Positions 37,115 through 43,860 of a stretch of 43,860 bases of DNA are shown one piece after another. This DNA is from Cohaesibacter sp. (GTDB taxonomy: Bacteria > Pseudomonadota > Alphaproteobacteria > Rhizobiales > Cohaesibacteraceae). The notes under the pieces are model-generated. The model was not told the origin of the DNA. It saw only the letters and a list, made by a program, of their open reading frames with translations, and searched no databases. The position numbers and the translations under genes are program-made. Each line of letters begins with the position of its first letter. The first letter of the stretch is position 1. Where the stretch lies: positions 1 through 43,860 of the forward strand of contig JAOXSH010000053.1 in NCBI GenBank assembly GCA_025800145.1. Direction: 5' to 3'.

Positions 37115-38512
37115 ATGATGAGCCAAAGCATGAGCAAGAGCCTTCACTGTATCTCTCCCATTGACGGGAGCGTCTTTGCAGAACGCCCAACCCTGACACT
37201 GGACCAGGCCAAGGCAAGCGTCTTACGCCTGACCAAAGCGCAAAAAGCATGGGCAGCCCGCCCCTTGAAAGAGCGCATTGATCTGGTCATGGCTGGGGTT
37301 GCCAAAATTGGCGAACAAAATGACGACATCGTGCCGGAATTGGCAAAAATGATGGGCCGCCCGGTCCGATATGGCGGCGAATTCGGCGGTTTCAACGAGC
37401 GTGCTTCCCATATGGCAAAGATTGCCGAGGAAAGCCTCAAACCCATCATCGTAGAAGAAAGTGATTCCTTTGAACGCCGCATTGTCAAAGAAGCCCACGG
37501 TCTGGTGCTGGTCATTGCCCCATGGAATTATCCTTACATGACCGCCATCAACACAATTGCCCCTGCTCTGATTGCAGGCAACACAGTGATGCTCAAACAT
37601 TCCACCCAAACTCTTTTGGTGGGCGAGCGCATGGCACAAGCGTTTCAGGACGCAGGCGTGCCAAAAGATGTCTTTGAAAATGTCTTTCTCGATCATGCCA
37701 CGACGTCCGAATTGATCGCGCAAAAAAGCTTTGGCTTTGTCAATTTTACCGGCTCTGTCGGCGGCGGCAAAGCCATTGAGCAGGCAGCCGCAGGCACCTT
37801 TACCGGCGTCGGGCTAGAGCTGGGCGGCAAAGATCCCGGCTATGTCATGGAAGATGCCGACGTTGATGCAGCTGTCGATACTTTGATTGACGGGGCTATG
37901 TTCAATTCCGGCCAATGTTGCTGTGGCATTGAACGCATTTATGTCCATGCCTCCAAATATGACGAATTTGTCGAAAAAGCCGTCAAAATCGTCTCAAACT
38001 ACAAGCTGGGCAACCCGCTGGATGCAGAAACCACTCTCGGCCCCATGGCCCACAAGCGCTTTGCTGATGAAGTGCGTATGCAGACCAGCGAGGCAATTGA
38101 GGCAGGTGCAAAGGCACTTATTGATCCTGCCCTCTTCCCACAAGATGATGGCGGCGCCTATCTGATGCCCCAAATCCTGGTCGATGTCACCCATGACATG
38201 CGCATCATGCGCGATGAAAGCTTTGGCCCTGTTGTTGGCATCATGAAAGTCGAGAGCGATGAAGAAGCCATTGCCCTGATGAATGACAGCGAATTTGGCC
38301 TCACCGCATCTCTTTGGACGCAAGACCCAGAGCGCGCAGCCAGCATTGGCGCACAAATCGAGACCGGCACCATTTTCATGAACCGGGCCGATTATCTGGA
38401 TCCGGCTCTGTGTTGGACCGGCTGCAAAAATACCGGACGGGGCGGTGCACTCTCCATCATTGGCTATCAAAACCTGACCCGTCCAAAATCCTATCATTTG
38501 AAGAAGGCATAA
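37115..38512 (+). CDS. NAD(P)+-dependent aldehyde dehydrogenase
   Basis: 465 aa, slightly shorter than the 480-500 typical of the family. ALDH signatures: VIAPWNYPYMTAINTIAPAL, the catalytic Glu in GVGLELGGKDP, and the nucleophile Cys in MFNSGQCCCGIERIYV. It would oxidise an aldehyde to a carboxylate using NAD(P)+. It lies 73 bases after the GS-like gene; the next gene starts four bases after its stop, so the two dehydrogenases are coupled. Start is uncertain: ATGs at 37115, 37118 and 37130 all lack a good ribosome binding site. Confidence 0.93.
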   Translation: MMSQSMSKSLHCISPIDGSVFAERPTLTLDQAKASVLRLTKAQKAWAARPLKERIDLVMAGVAKIGEQNDDIVPELAKMMGRPVRYGGEFGGFNERASHMAKIAEESLKPIIVEESDSFERRIVKEAHGLVLVIAPWNYPYMTAINTIAPALIAGNTVMLKHSTQTLLVGERMAQAFQDAGVPKDVFENVFLDHATTSELIAQKSFGFVNFTGSVGGGKAIEQAAAGTFTGVGLELGGKDPGYVMEDADVDAAVDTLIDGAMFNSGQCCCGIERIYVHASKYDEFVEKAVKIVSNYKLGNPLDAETTLGPMAHKRFADEVRMQTSEAIEAGAKALIDPALFPQDDGGAYLMPQILVDVTHDMRIMRDESFGPVVGIMKVESDEEAIALMNDSEFGLTASLWTQDPERAASIGAQIETGTIFMNRADYLDPALCWTGCKNTGRGGALSIIGYQNLTRPKSYHLKKA

Positions 38513-38516
38513 AGCC

Positions 38517-39662
38517 ATGACACTGACTGCGAATTGGGGCTATCCCACACCCATCCGTTTTGGCGCTGGCCGTATTAAAGAAATTGGCGAAGCCTGCAAT
38601 GCCGCTGGCATGAAAAAGCCTTTGCTGGTCACCGACAAAGGACTGGCCAATCTGCCGATCACCCTCTCCACTCTCGATCTGATGGAAGAGGCCGGACTGG
38701 GCCGTGGCCTATTTGGCGATGTTGACCCAAACCCAACCGAGAAAAATCTCGAAGCAGGCGTCAAAGTCTTTAAGGAGGGCAATCATGATGGCGTCATTGC
38801 CTTTGGCGGTGGCTCTGGGCTTGACCTTGCCAAATTGATTGCATTTCAGGCCGATCAAACCCGCCCCATCTGGGATTTTGAAGATATTGGCGATTGGTGG
38901 ACACGGGCCGATGCCGATGCAATCTACCCCAATATTGCCATACCCACCACGGCGGGCACAGGCTCGGAAGTAGGCCGCGCAGGCGTTCTCACCAATTCCG
39001 AATCCCATGTCAAAAAAATCATTTTCCATCCCAAAATGCTGCCAAGCGTGGTGATTTGTGATCCTGAGCTAACTGTAGGCATGCCACAAATGATCACAGT
39101 TGGCACCGGCATGGATGCCTTCATCCATTCACTGGAAGCCTATAGCTCTCCTCATTATCACCCCATGAGCCAGGGCATTGCGCTGGAAGGCATGCGCCTT
39201 GCATGGGAGAACCTGCCCAAAGTTGCCAAAGACCCCAATGACATTGAGGCCCGTGGCCATATGATGGCCTCTGCCGCCATGGGGGCAACCGCCTTCCAAA
39301 AAGGCCTTGGCGCCATGCACGCCCTCTCCCACCCAATCGGCGCAGTCTTTAACACCCATCACGGCATGACCAATGCGGTGGTTATGCCAGCTGTGCTCAC
39401 CTATAACCGCCCCGCTATTGAAGAGCGCATCGAAGCTTTGGCCCGCTATCTCAATATCGAAGGCGGCTTTGACGGCTTCTTTGCAGCTTTGATGAAACTA
39501 TCAGAGGAGCTGGGCGTACCCAAAAAACTGTCCGAACTGGGTGTCACCAAAGACCGCATCCCAGATCTCGCGGCCATGGCCGTAAAAGACCCAAGCTGTG
39601 GTGGCAACCCCTTGCCCGTCACATTAGAGGTCGCAACCAAATTGCTGGAAGAGAGTATTTAA
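38517..39662 (+). CDS. Iron-containing (group III) alcohol dehydrogenase
   Basis: 381 aa, full family length. The nucleotide-binding VIAFGGGSGLDLAKLIA, TTAGTGSEVGRAGV and the metal ligands Asp and His in GMDAFIHSLEAY plus His residues in MHALSHPIGAVFNTHHG are intact. It would oxidise a primary alcohol to the aldehyde that the preceding enzyme then handles. Last gene of the operon, four bases after the ALDH stop. Some group III members prefer Zn or Ni; the metal is not decided by sequence. Confidence 0.94.
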   Translation: MTLTANWGYPTPIRFGAGRIKEIGEACNAAGMKKPLLVTDKGLANLPITLSTLDLMEEAGLGRGLFGDVDPNPTEKNLEAGVKVFKEGNHDGVIAFGGGSGLDLAKLIAFQADQTRPIWDFEDIGDWWTRADADAIYPNIAIPTTAGTGSEVGRAGVLTNSESHVKKIIFHPKMLPSVVICDPELTVGMPQMITVGTGMDAFIHSLEAYSSPHYHPMSQGIALEGMRLAWENLPKVAKDPNDIEARGHMMASAAMGATAFQKGLGAMHALSHPIGAVFNTHHGMTNAVVMPAVLTYNRPAIEERIEALARYLNIEGGFDGFFAALMKLSEELGVPKKLSELGVTKDRIPDLAAMAVKDPSCGGNPLPVTLEVATKLLEESI

Positions 39663-39710
39663 GCTCTCTTTCTCTCACGGCTGCGCCATTAATTAGGTCT
39701 TCACGCTATT

Positions 39711-39917
39711 CCTGATCTTCGATCAGGGCTCCAGACGAGGCGCTTCGCGCTTGCCTATCGGCCGTCAGAAAAGGAAGGATTTCCTTTTCTGGATCCTTGT
39801 ACCCAATTGATTTCTCAAGGGAAAAGAACTCGGCGGAAACATAGATTTCCGCCGGAAGCTGCTAGGCAACCGAACCGAATGGTTCACAATCCCCCAGGCC
39901 CTGATCGCCAGATCAGG
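39711..39917. repeat. Hairpin-rich intergenic island
   Basis: Five separate perfect inverted repeats in 207 bases: 39711-39727 (CCTGATC/GATCAGG), 39767-39790 (AGAAAAGGAA/TTCCTTTTCT), 39831-39854 (CGGCGGAAA/TTTCCGCCG), 39872-39885 (GAACC/GGTTC, loop GAAT) and 39900-39917 (CCTGATC/GATCAGG again). The same CCTGATC stem bounds the island on both sides. No ORF. It may end the catabolic operon, but the repetition suggests a structured or mobile element. Confidence 0.7.
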
Positions 39918-39919
39918 AT

Positions 39920-40024
39920 GTGAGCATATTTTTCGAAAAGTGTGTGCGATTTTCGGACAAAAATATGTTTAGAAACAAAGACTAAAGCATTTTGAATAAC
40001 GACGTGTTTATCCAAAATACTCTA
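39920..40024. repeat. 105-bp double-hairpin repeat, copy D (degenerate ends)
   Basis: Same orientation as copies A and E. The left end is GTGAGC instead of TAGAGC, and the second hairpin has mismatches (CCAAAATACTCTA). It joins directly to the 108-bp tandem repeats. Confidence 0.88.
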
Positions 40025-40464
40025 GCCGTGAGGAGAATAATTTCGGAGAAAGCATCTCGCTTTCTTCGGGAACCGATAGGTGACCGGGGCGAATGCCCCG
40101 CGTGCTCGCAGGCCCGGCCAAAGGCCGGAATAGCCATGAGGAGAATAATTTCGGAGAAAGCATCTCGCTTTCTTCGGGAACCGATAGGTGACCGGGGCGA
40201 ATGCACCGCGCTCTTGCAGGCCCGGCCAAAGGCCGGAATAGCCGTGAGGAGAATAATTTCGGAGAAAGCATCTCGCTTTCTTCGGGAACCGATAGGTGAC
40301 CGGGGCAAATGCCACGCGCTCTTGCAGGCCCGGCCAAAGGCCGAAATAGCCGTGAGGAGAATAATTTCGGAGAAAGCATCTCGCTTTCTTCGGGAACCGA
40401 TAGGTGACCGGGGCGAATGCACCGCGTGCTCGCAGGCCCGGCCAAAGGCCGGAATAGCCGTGAG
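40024..40464. repeat. Four tandem copies of a 108-bp hairpin-rich unit
   Basis: The string AGGAGAATAATTTCGGAG recurs at 40031, 40139, 40247 and 40355, exactly 108 bases apart, and copies differ at only a few positions. Each unit holds AGAAAGC-atctc-GCTTTCT, GGGGC-GAAT-GCCCC (perfect only in copy 1) and CCGGCC-AAA-GGCCGG. Because 108 is divisible by three and the unit lacks stops in several frames, long overlapping ORFs run through on both strands; I regard these as artefacts. The array ends 18 bases before the stop codon of the MCP gene. Confidence 0.92.
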
Positions 40465-40482
40465 AGAAAAAAAGAAACAAAA

Positions 40483-41985
40483 TCAACCCGCTTTATAGCC
40501 CATACGCACCCCGCCCCAATGGCGGCCTTTCACATAGATAGGGGCTGATAGATCCTTCATCAGCACAAATTTGCCACCGCCCATATCGCGACGATAGGTT
40601 TGCAGCAAGAAATTTTCCCGGCTTTGCCCCGCAGCCAGCCCAACCCGATCATCAAAAATACGACGATTGCGGCAATTGGCAGCATTCCAGACCGGGTCTT
40701 TGCTCTGAGGTTTGGAAAAAACCTTGTTATGGGTTGGCAAATAACCGTTTTTGTCAACTGCCGCCACAAAAGCAATGGCGTCATGCTCTGCCACAATCGG
40801 CTCCTGAATATCAGGCATCACCCGATCTGTCATAGATGTAAAAGGCGCCATCATTTGCTGCGGATTGGTGCCATCAATAGGTTGATAGCTCTGGTCGAAC
40901 AAATCCTGCTCACTGATCCGGCCAGCCTTCACTTCCGCTTCAAAGGCATCGGATATCTGTTGTGCCAGCTTTTGCACGGTCTCAATAAAAAAGGTATTCT
41001 CTGTCTCAAGTCCGCCAACAGACGATGTCGCGACCAATTTATCCGAAAGCCTGGCCGCAGAAACCATCCGATTTGAAGCAGAGGTCAGTCCACTTTGATT
41101 GCTTTCAAAGGCCCCATGCACCGCATTGACATCCCCCACAAGTGAACGCAAAGACTGATTATTTTCCGCCACACCACTTTCAATATCCTGCGAAGATTGG
41201 CGAATACTCTCAAAGGCTCCATCCAGAGCTTGCAAAACGTCATGCATGGAGCTGGAGCTGTTTTCAACATCGCTCATGGCACCGGTCGCTTGCACGCTTA
41301 ACTCAATCAGCAAGTCCGCCTCTTTGTCCAAATCAGACAAGGTCTCGCCGATGGTCTCCGTTGCCTTGCTGGTTTGGGCGGCCAATTGCTTGACCTCACT
41401 GGCCACAACCGCAAAACCTTTGCCCGCCTCACCCGCACGGGCCGCCTCTATGGTGGCATTGAGCGCCAGCAAATTGGTCTGGCGGGCAATGGCATCAATA
41501 GCCCCGGCCACATCGCGCACAGAACCAAAGGCCTCTTGCAAACCTTGCAACTGAGTGCTGATACCACCAACCGCCTGCATCAAATCAGCAATTTTGGCAT
41601 TGGTCGTCTCAACCATTTCACGGCTACGCGCCATATCAAACGATGTCTGCTCGGCAACTTGATAGGAGGCAGTGGCCGCCGCATGAATCCGATCATTGGA
41701 TTCCTGCACCATACCGGCAGAGCTTTTTAACTGCGAAAAAGAATCGAAAACAATCGTCGTCTCGCCGCTTAACTGCTCAATCTCCCCCGCCACATCGGCC
41801 AATTCCAGACCAAGGCCATTGAGATCATGAACAACAGTGCGAAACAGACCCTCATCCATGCAAGGTCTCTGTACAGAACTTTCAACACCTGACTGAGTGG
41901 GACCATTGCCTTGTATGCCCGACAGATCAGCCTGATCAAAATCATGGTGATCCCGCGCCTCACGCCGCTTCAAGTTTAGCATCAC
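40483..41985 (-). CDS. Soluble methyl-accepting chemotaxis protein with C-terminal sensor domain
   Basis: 500 aa with no membrane segment or HAMP. The MCP signalling domain is N-terminal to central (about 90-300), with the conserved hairpin tip [20 protein letters not shown] and [20 protein letters not shown]. The C-terminal 170 residues ([15 protein letters not shown] ... [20 protein letters not shown] ... [20 protein letters not shown]) form a Cache/PAS-like module found after the signalling domain in a subset of alphaproteobacterial MCPs. The domain order is thus reversed relative to classic receptors and implies a cytosolic signal. No CheW or other che gene is nearby. Confidence 0.9.
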   Translation of the reverse strand: MMLNLKRREARDHHDFDQADLSGIQGNGPTQSGVESSVQRPCMDEGLFRTVVHDLNGLGLELADVAGEIEQLSGETTIVFDSFSQLKSSAGMVQESNDRIHAAATASYQVAEQTSFDMARSREMVETTNAKIADLMQAVGGISTQLQGLQEAFGSVRDVAGAIDAIARQTNLLALNATIEAARAGEAGKGFAVVASEVKQLAAQTSKATETIGETLSDLDKEADLLIELSVQATGAMSDVENSSSSMHDVLQALDGAFESIRQSSQDIESGVAENNQSLRSLVGDVNAVHGAFESNQSGLTSASNRMVSAARLSDKLVATSSVGGLETENTFFIETVQKLAQQISDAFEAEVKAGRISEQDLFDQSYQPIDGTNPQQMMAPFTSMTDRVMPDIQEPIVAEHDAIAFVAAVDKNGYLPTHNKVFSKPQSKDPVWNAANCRNRRIFDDRVGLAAGQSRENFLLQTYRRDMGGGKFVLMKDLSAPIYVKGRHWGGVRMGYKAG

Positions 41986-42144
41986 AACCTCAATCTTCTT
42001 CGAAATTATAAGTAATTAACCAATCACTCTGACCAATGAGAGTTAACAAAAAACAAAGAAAGTACACAAAACAGCAGAAATCAGCCATTTGGCCGATATA
42101 AATATTCAATAGTCAGAACATAGAAAAACAAAATGATAACTGCC

Positions 42145-42173
42145 TTGACAAACAGACCTGATTTCTCATAAAT
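42145..42173 (+). promoter_or_regulatory. Promoter of znuA
   Basis: TTGACA (42145-42150), 17 bases, ATAAAT (42168-42173). Transcription would start near 42180, inside the candidate Zur box. Confidence 0.6.
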
Positions 42174-42178
42174 GATAC

Positions 42179-42191
42179 GTTATAACATAAC
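42179..42191. promoter_or_regulatory. Candidate Zur operator
   Basis: GTTAT-AAC-ATAAC, a dyad resembling the alphaproteobacterial Zur box (core GTTATAnnATAAC), overlapping the predicted transcription start 18 bases before the znuA ATG. Zn-loaded Zur would block transcription here. Confidence 0.7.
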
Positions 42192-42208
42192 ATATTCAGG
42201 ATATTCTC

Positions 42209-43234
42209 ATGACTGCGCGCAAAATAAACCGCACATTGGCAGCAACATTTCTGGCTGGCAGCATGGCAATGACCGGCAATGCCTTTGCGGCCCTCAATGT
42301 CGTAACCACCATTGCACCGGTTCATTCCATCACACAGGCCATTATGGGCGATCTTGGCAAAGCACACATGCTTGTGCCACAAAATGCCTCGCCTCACAGC
42401 GCAGATTTTCGCCCCTCTCAAGCCAAAGCGCTGCAAAAAGCCGATCTGGTGATCTGGATTGGCCCGGATATCGAAACTTTCCTCATTGACCCACTCAAAA
42501 CCTTACCGAAAAAAGCCCATCTGCTGGAATTGATGGACGCCAAAGACATTATTCGCCTGCCTTTGCGCAGCGGCAATGATTGGGAAAAGCACAGCCATGG
42601 GGATCATGATGACCATCATGACGAACACGCCCATGACAAACATGAGGATCATGATCACAAAAAGCATGACGAACACGCGCACGACAAACATGATGATCAT
42701 GGTCACGAAAAAGGCCGCATGGACAATCACATCTGGCTTGATCCGCAAAATGGCATTGCGATGGCCAAAGCCATTGCGCATGAATTAAGCGAGCATGACC
42801 CGGACAATGCAGCCACTTACGCCAAAAACAAAGACGCCTTCATTGCCGAAATGAAAACAGTCATCGCACAAGGCAAAACAGATTTGGCCAATCTTGGCAA
42901 TCACCCGTTTCTTGTCTTCCATGATGCCTATCATTATCTGGAAGAACGCTTTGGACTGGAAGCAGTTGGCTCCATCATGCTGCAACCCGGCGTCATGCCC
43001 GGCGCGGCCCGTGTGAAGCAAATCCGCGAAAAACTAACCAAGACAAAGGCCGCATGTCTGTTCACCGAACCACAATTCTCTGACAAGATTGTGCCTGTTT
43101 TGGTCGAAAACACCACAACAAAGCTCGGTTCATTGGACCCAATTGGCCGCGCTCAAAAAGCTGGTCCCACACTTTACGCCGATCTGATCCGCTATAACAT
43201 CAAGTCATTAAAGACTTGCCTTTCAACGAACTGA
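42209..43234 (+). CDS. znuA: Zinc ABC transporter substrate-binding protein
   Basis: 341 aa. A signal peptide ends near NAFA. The cluster A-I zinc-binding fold shows the ligand-bearing segments IAPVHSITQAIMGD, NASPHSADFRP, MDNHIWLDPQNG, HPFLVFHDAYHYLEERFGL and CLFTEPQFSD. Between strands lies a His/Asp-rich loop (about residues 128-168) containing a 16-aa duplication (HDEHAHDKH...), typical of zinc-specific ZnuA. It delivers periplasmic Zn2+ to ZnuBC; neither znuB nor znuC is adjacent, so the permease must be elsewhere or beyond the window. Controlled by a Zur-like box and closed by a terminator. Confidence 0.95.
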   Translation: MTARKINRTLAATFLAGSMAMTGNAFAALNVVTTIAPVHSITQAIMGDLGKAHMLVPQNASPHSADFRPSQAKALQKADLVIWIGPDIETFLIDPLKTLPKKAHLLELMDAKDIIRLPLRSGNDWEKHSHGDHDDHHDEHAHDKHEDHDHKKHDEHAHDKHDDHGHEKGRMDNHIWLDPQNGIAMAKAIAHELSEHDPDNAATYAKNKDAFIAEMKTVIAQGKTDLANLGNHPFLVFHDAYHYLEERFGLEAVGSIMLQPGVMPGAARVKQIREKLTKTKAACLFTEPQFSDKIVPVLVENTTTKLGSLDPIGRAQKAGPTLYADLIRYNIKSLKTCLSTN

Positions 43235-43271
43235 ACTCCCGTTCTATACAATTCTTGAAAGGTAAGGAAGA

Positions 43272-43292
43272 GGGCGACATTGTCGCCCTTTT
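43272..43292 (+). terminator. Rho-independent terminator of znuA
   Basis: GGGCGAC-ATT-GTCGCCC followed by TTTT, 37 bases past the stop. Confidence 0.85.
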
Positions 43293-43317
43293 CTCTTGCT
43301 CAAAATTTTATTCACAT

Positions 43318-43860
43318 TTAAACGGCACGAATTTCCTCAAGAAAATTATCAACTTCACTTTTCAGAACCTGTGACTTGTCAAGAAAGTCCGTTGCTTTAT
43401 CATTGACAATCGAACATTCACGCCCAGTCTCTTGCGATGCTTTAGGCAGTCTGACGCAAATCAACACAGGCTGTATAAATCCAGCTCACGACCTCACCAA
43501 TGCTCTGATCCAGATCATCAGCAAGACTGTTCATCATCGCGCGCTTCTCATCCGCATTTTACTGTTCAAGCGCTTTTGCTGATCATTCAGACGGTAAATT
43601 TCCCGCTTATTTTCCTTAAACCCTTCCAGCGCGACGGCCATTTCACCAATTTCGTCCCCTCGCCCCAGCTCTTGAATGGTAAAGGCCAAATCATCAGCAC
43701 TTAGAGCATATTTTTCGAAAAGTGTGTGCGGTTTTCGGACAAAAATATGCTTAGAAACAAAGGCTAGAGCATTTTGAATAACGACGTGTTTATTCAAAAT
43801 GCTCTACTAGCTTATTCATATTGTCAGTCATGCAGATAATAGGCTGCACAACTTTCATAC
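43318..43860 (-). pseudogene. Decayed methyl-accepting chemotaxis protein gene (runs off the window)
   Basis: Read on the minus strand from the window edge, MKVVQPIICMTDNMNKL is the first helix of a HAMP domain. A 105-bp repeat then interrupts it; directly after it ADDLAFTIQELGRGDEIGEM completes the HAMP domain. A frameshift separates EGFKENKREIYRLNDQQKR from MMNSLADDLDQSIGEVV, the start of the MCP helical domain. After VDLRQTA the frame breaks again and jumps to the far C-terminal tail (KASQETGRE ... VLKSEVDNFLEEIRAV, stop at 43318-43320). The whole signalling hairpin, normally over 200 residues, is deleted. So the gene has one insertion, at least two frameshifts and a large internal deletion. 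Confidence 0.85.
43702..43806. repeat. 105-bp double-hairpin repeat, copy E, inserted in an MCP gene
   Basis: Full-length copy in the orientation of copy A. Removing 106 bases (43702-43807) rejoins MNKL to SADDLAFT in one frame and restores a gapless HAMP domain, so this is a datable insertion into coding DNA. A CTA lies at both junctions. Confidence 0.92.

Noticed and set aside
40024-40464. CRISPR array
   Set aside because: Units are contiguous 108-bp copies with no unique spacers, and no cas genes are present.
39982-40498. Four overlapping ORFs of 145-168 codons with 36-residue repeats across the tandem array
   Set aside because: They exist in one plus and three minus frames at once because the 108-bp unit lacks stops. 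None has a credible start signal or family similarity.
42021-42052. CtrA sites (TTAACC and GTTAAC) in the MCP promoter region
   Set aside because: Half-sites only, without the TTAA-N7-TTAA spacing, in AT-rich DNA where chance matches are common.
43534-43797. An 87-codon ORF beginning MNKHVVIQNAL on the minus strand
   Set aside because: Its start and first 32 codons are read from the 105-bp repeat and the rest from the broken HAMP domain. The same MNKHVVIQNAL start appears at copy B (28012). It is a chance fusion without a ribosome binding site.

Overview
The window looks like chromosome of an alphaproteobacterium of the order Hyphomicrobiales (Rhizobiales). The evidence is the combination of neighbourhoods: SUV3-like helicase / S4 protein / FdxA / CarD; DUF3108 / rpmB; esterase-like phytase / cobT / cobS / DnaJ-like / bolA; CorC / aroB / aroK diverging from a 47-aa membrane protein / xerD / accA / L,D-transpeptidase; plus a RIME-like mosaic palindromic repeat. 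Base composition looks close to 50% G+C with AT-rich spacers. A marine or host-associated lineage is possible, but I cannot name a genus.

Layout. 1-2.6 kb: an accessory patch with a secreted RTX/DUF4214 protein and an IS5-family transposase remnant, ending at the 3' side of a tRNA-Arg(CCT). 2.7-10.6 kb: an SNase-fold protein and an M48 lipoprotein protease, converging on the helicase-S4-fdxA-carD housekeeping block. 10.6-11.4 kb: an 850-bp spacer with two arrays of 11-bp phased repeats. 11.4-16 kb: a GGDEF-EAL protein with a CxxCH sensor, DUF3108, rpmB and a YhhQ-like queuosine-precursor transporter. 16-21 kb: phytase-like, CobT, CobS and DnaJ-like. 21-29.6 kb: bolA, GST, CorC, aroB, aroK, small membrane protein, xerD, accA and an L,D-transpeptidase. 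29.7-39.7 kb: a catabolic island under an RpiR-type regulator. 39.7-40.5 kb: a dense repeat and hairpin island. 40.5-43.9 kb: a soluble MCP, a Zn-regulated znuA and a wrecked second MCP gene.

The most interesting functional unit is the 29.7-39.7 kb cluster. It holds a divergent MTHFR-like gene plus RpiR regulator, divergent from an N-formylglutamate-amidohydrolase-fold hydrolase, TRAP transporter QMP subunits, a non-housekeeping glutamine-synthetase-like ligase, an aldehyde dehydrogenase and an iron-type alcohol dehydrogenase. The set fits a gamma-glutamyl-protected oxidation route (ligate glutamate to an amine, oxidise alcohol to aldehyde to acid, hydrolyse the amide), comparable in logic to the puu and ipu pathways but with a different hydrolase. 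The substrate is unknown.

Two repeat systems stand out. A 105-bp double-hairpin element occurs five times in full and once as a mosaic fragment; one copy interrupts the HAMP domain of an MCP, and another supplies the stop codon of the L,D-transpeptidase. Separately, 11-bp phased GGnnCGAA-type repeats lie upstream of the GGDEF-EAL gene (two arrays) and of the L,D-transpeptidase (one array), suggesting a shared oligomeric DNA-binding regulator. No CRISPR array, rRNA operon or intact insertion sequence was found.
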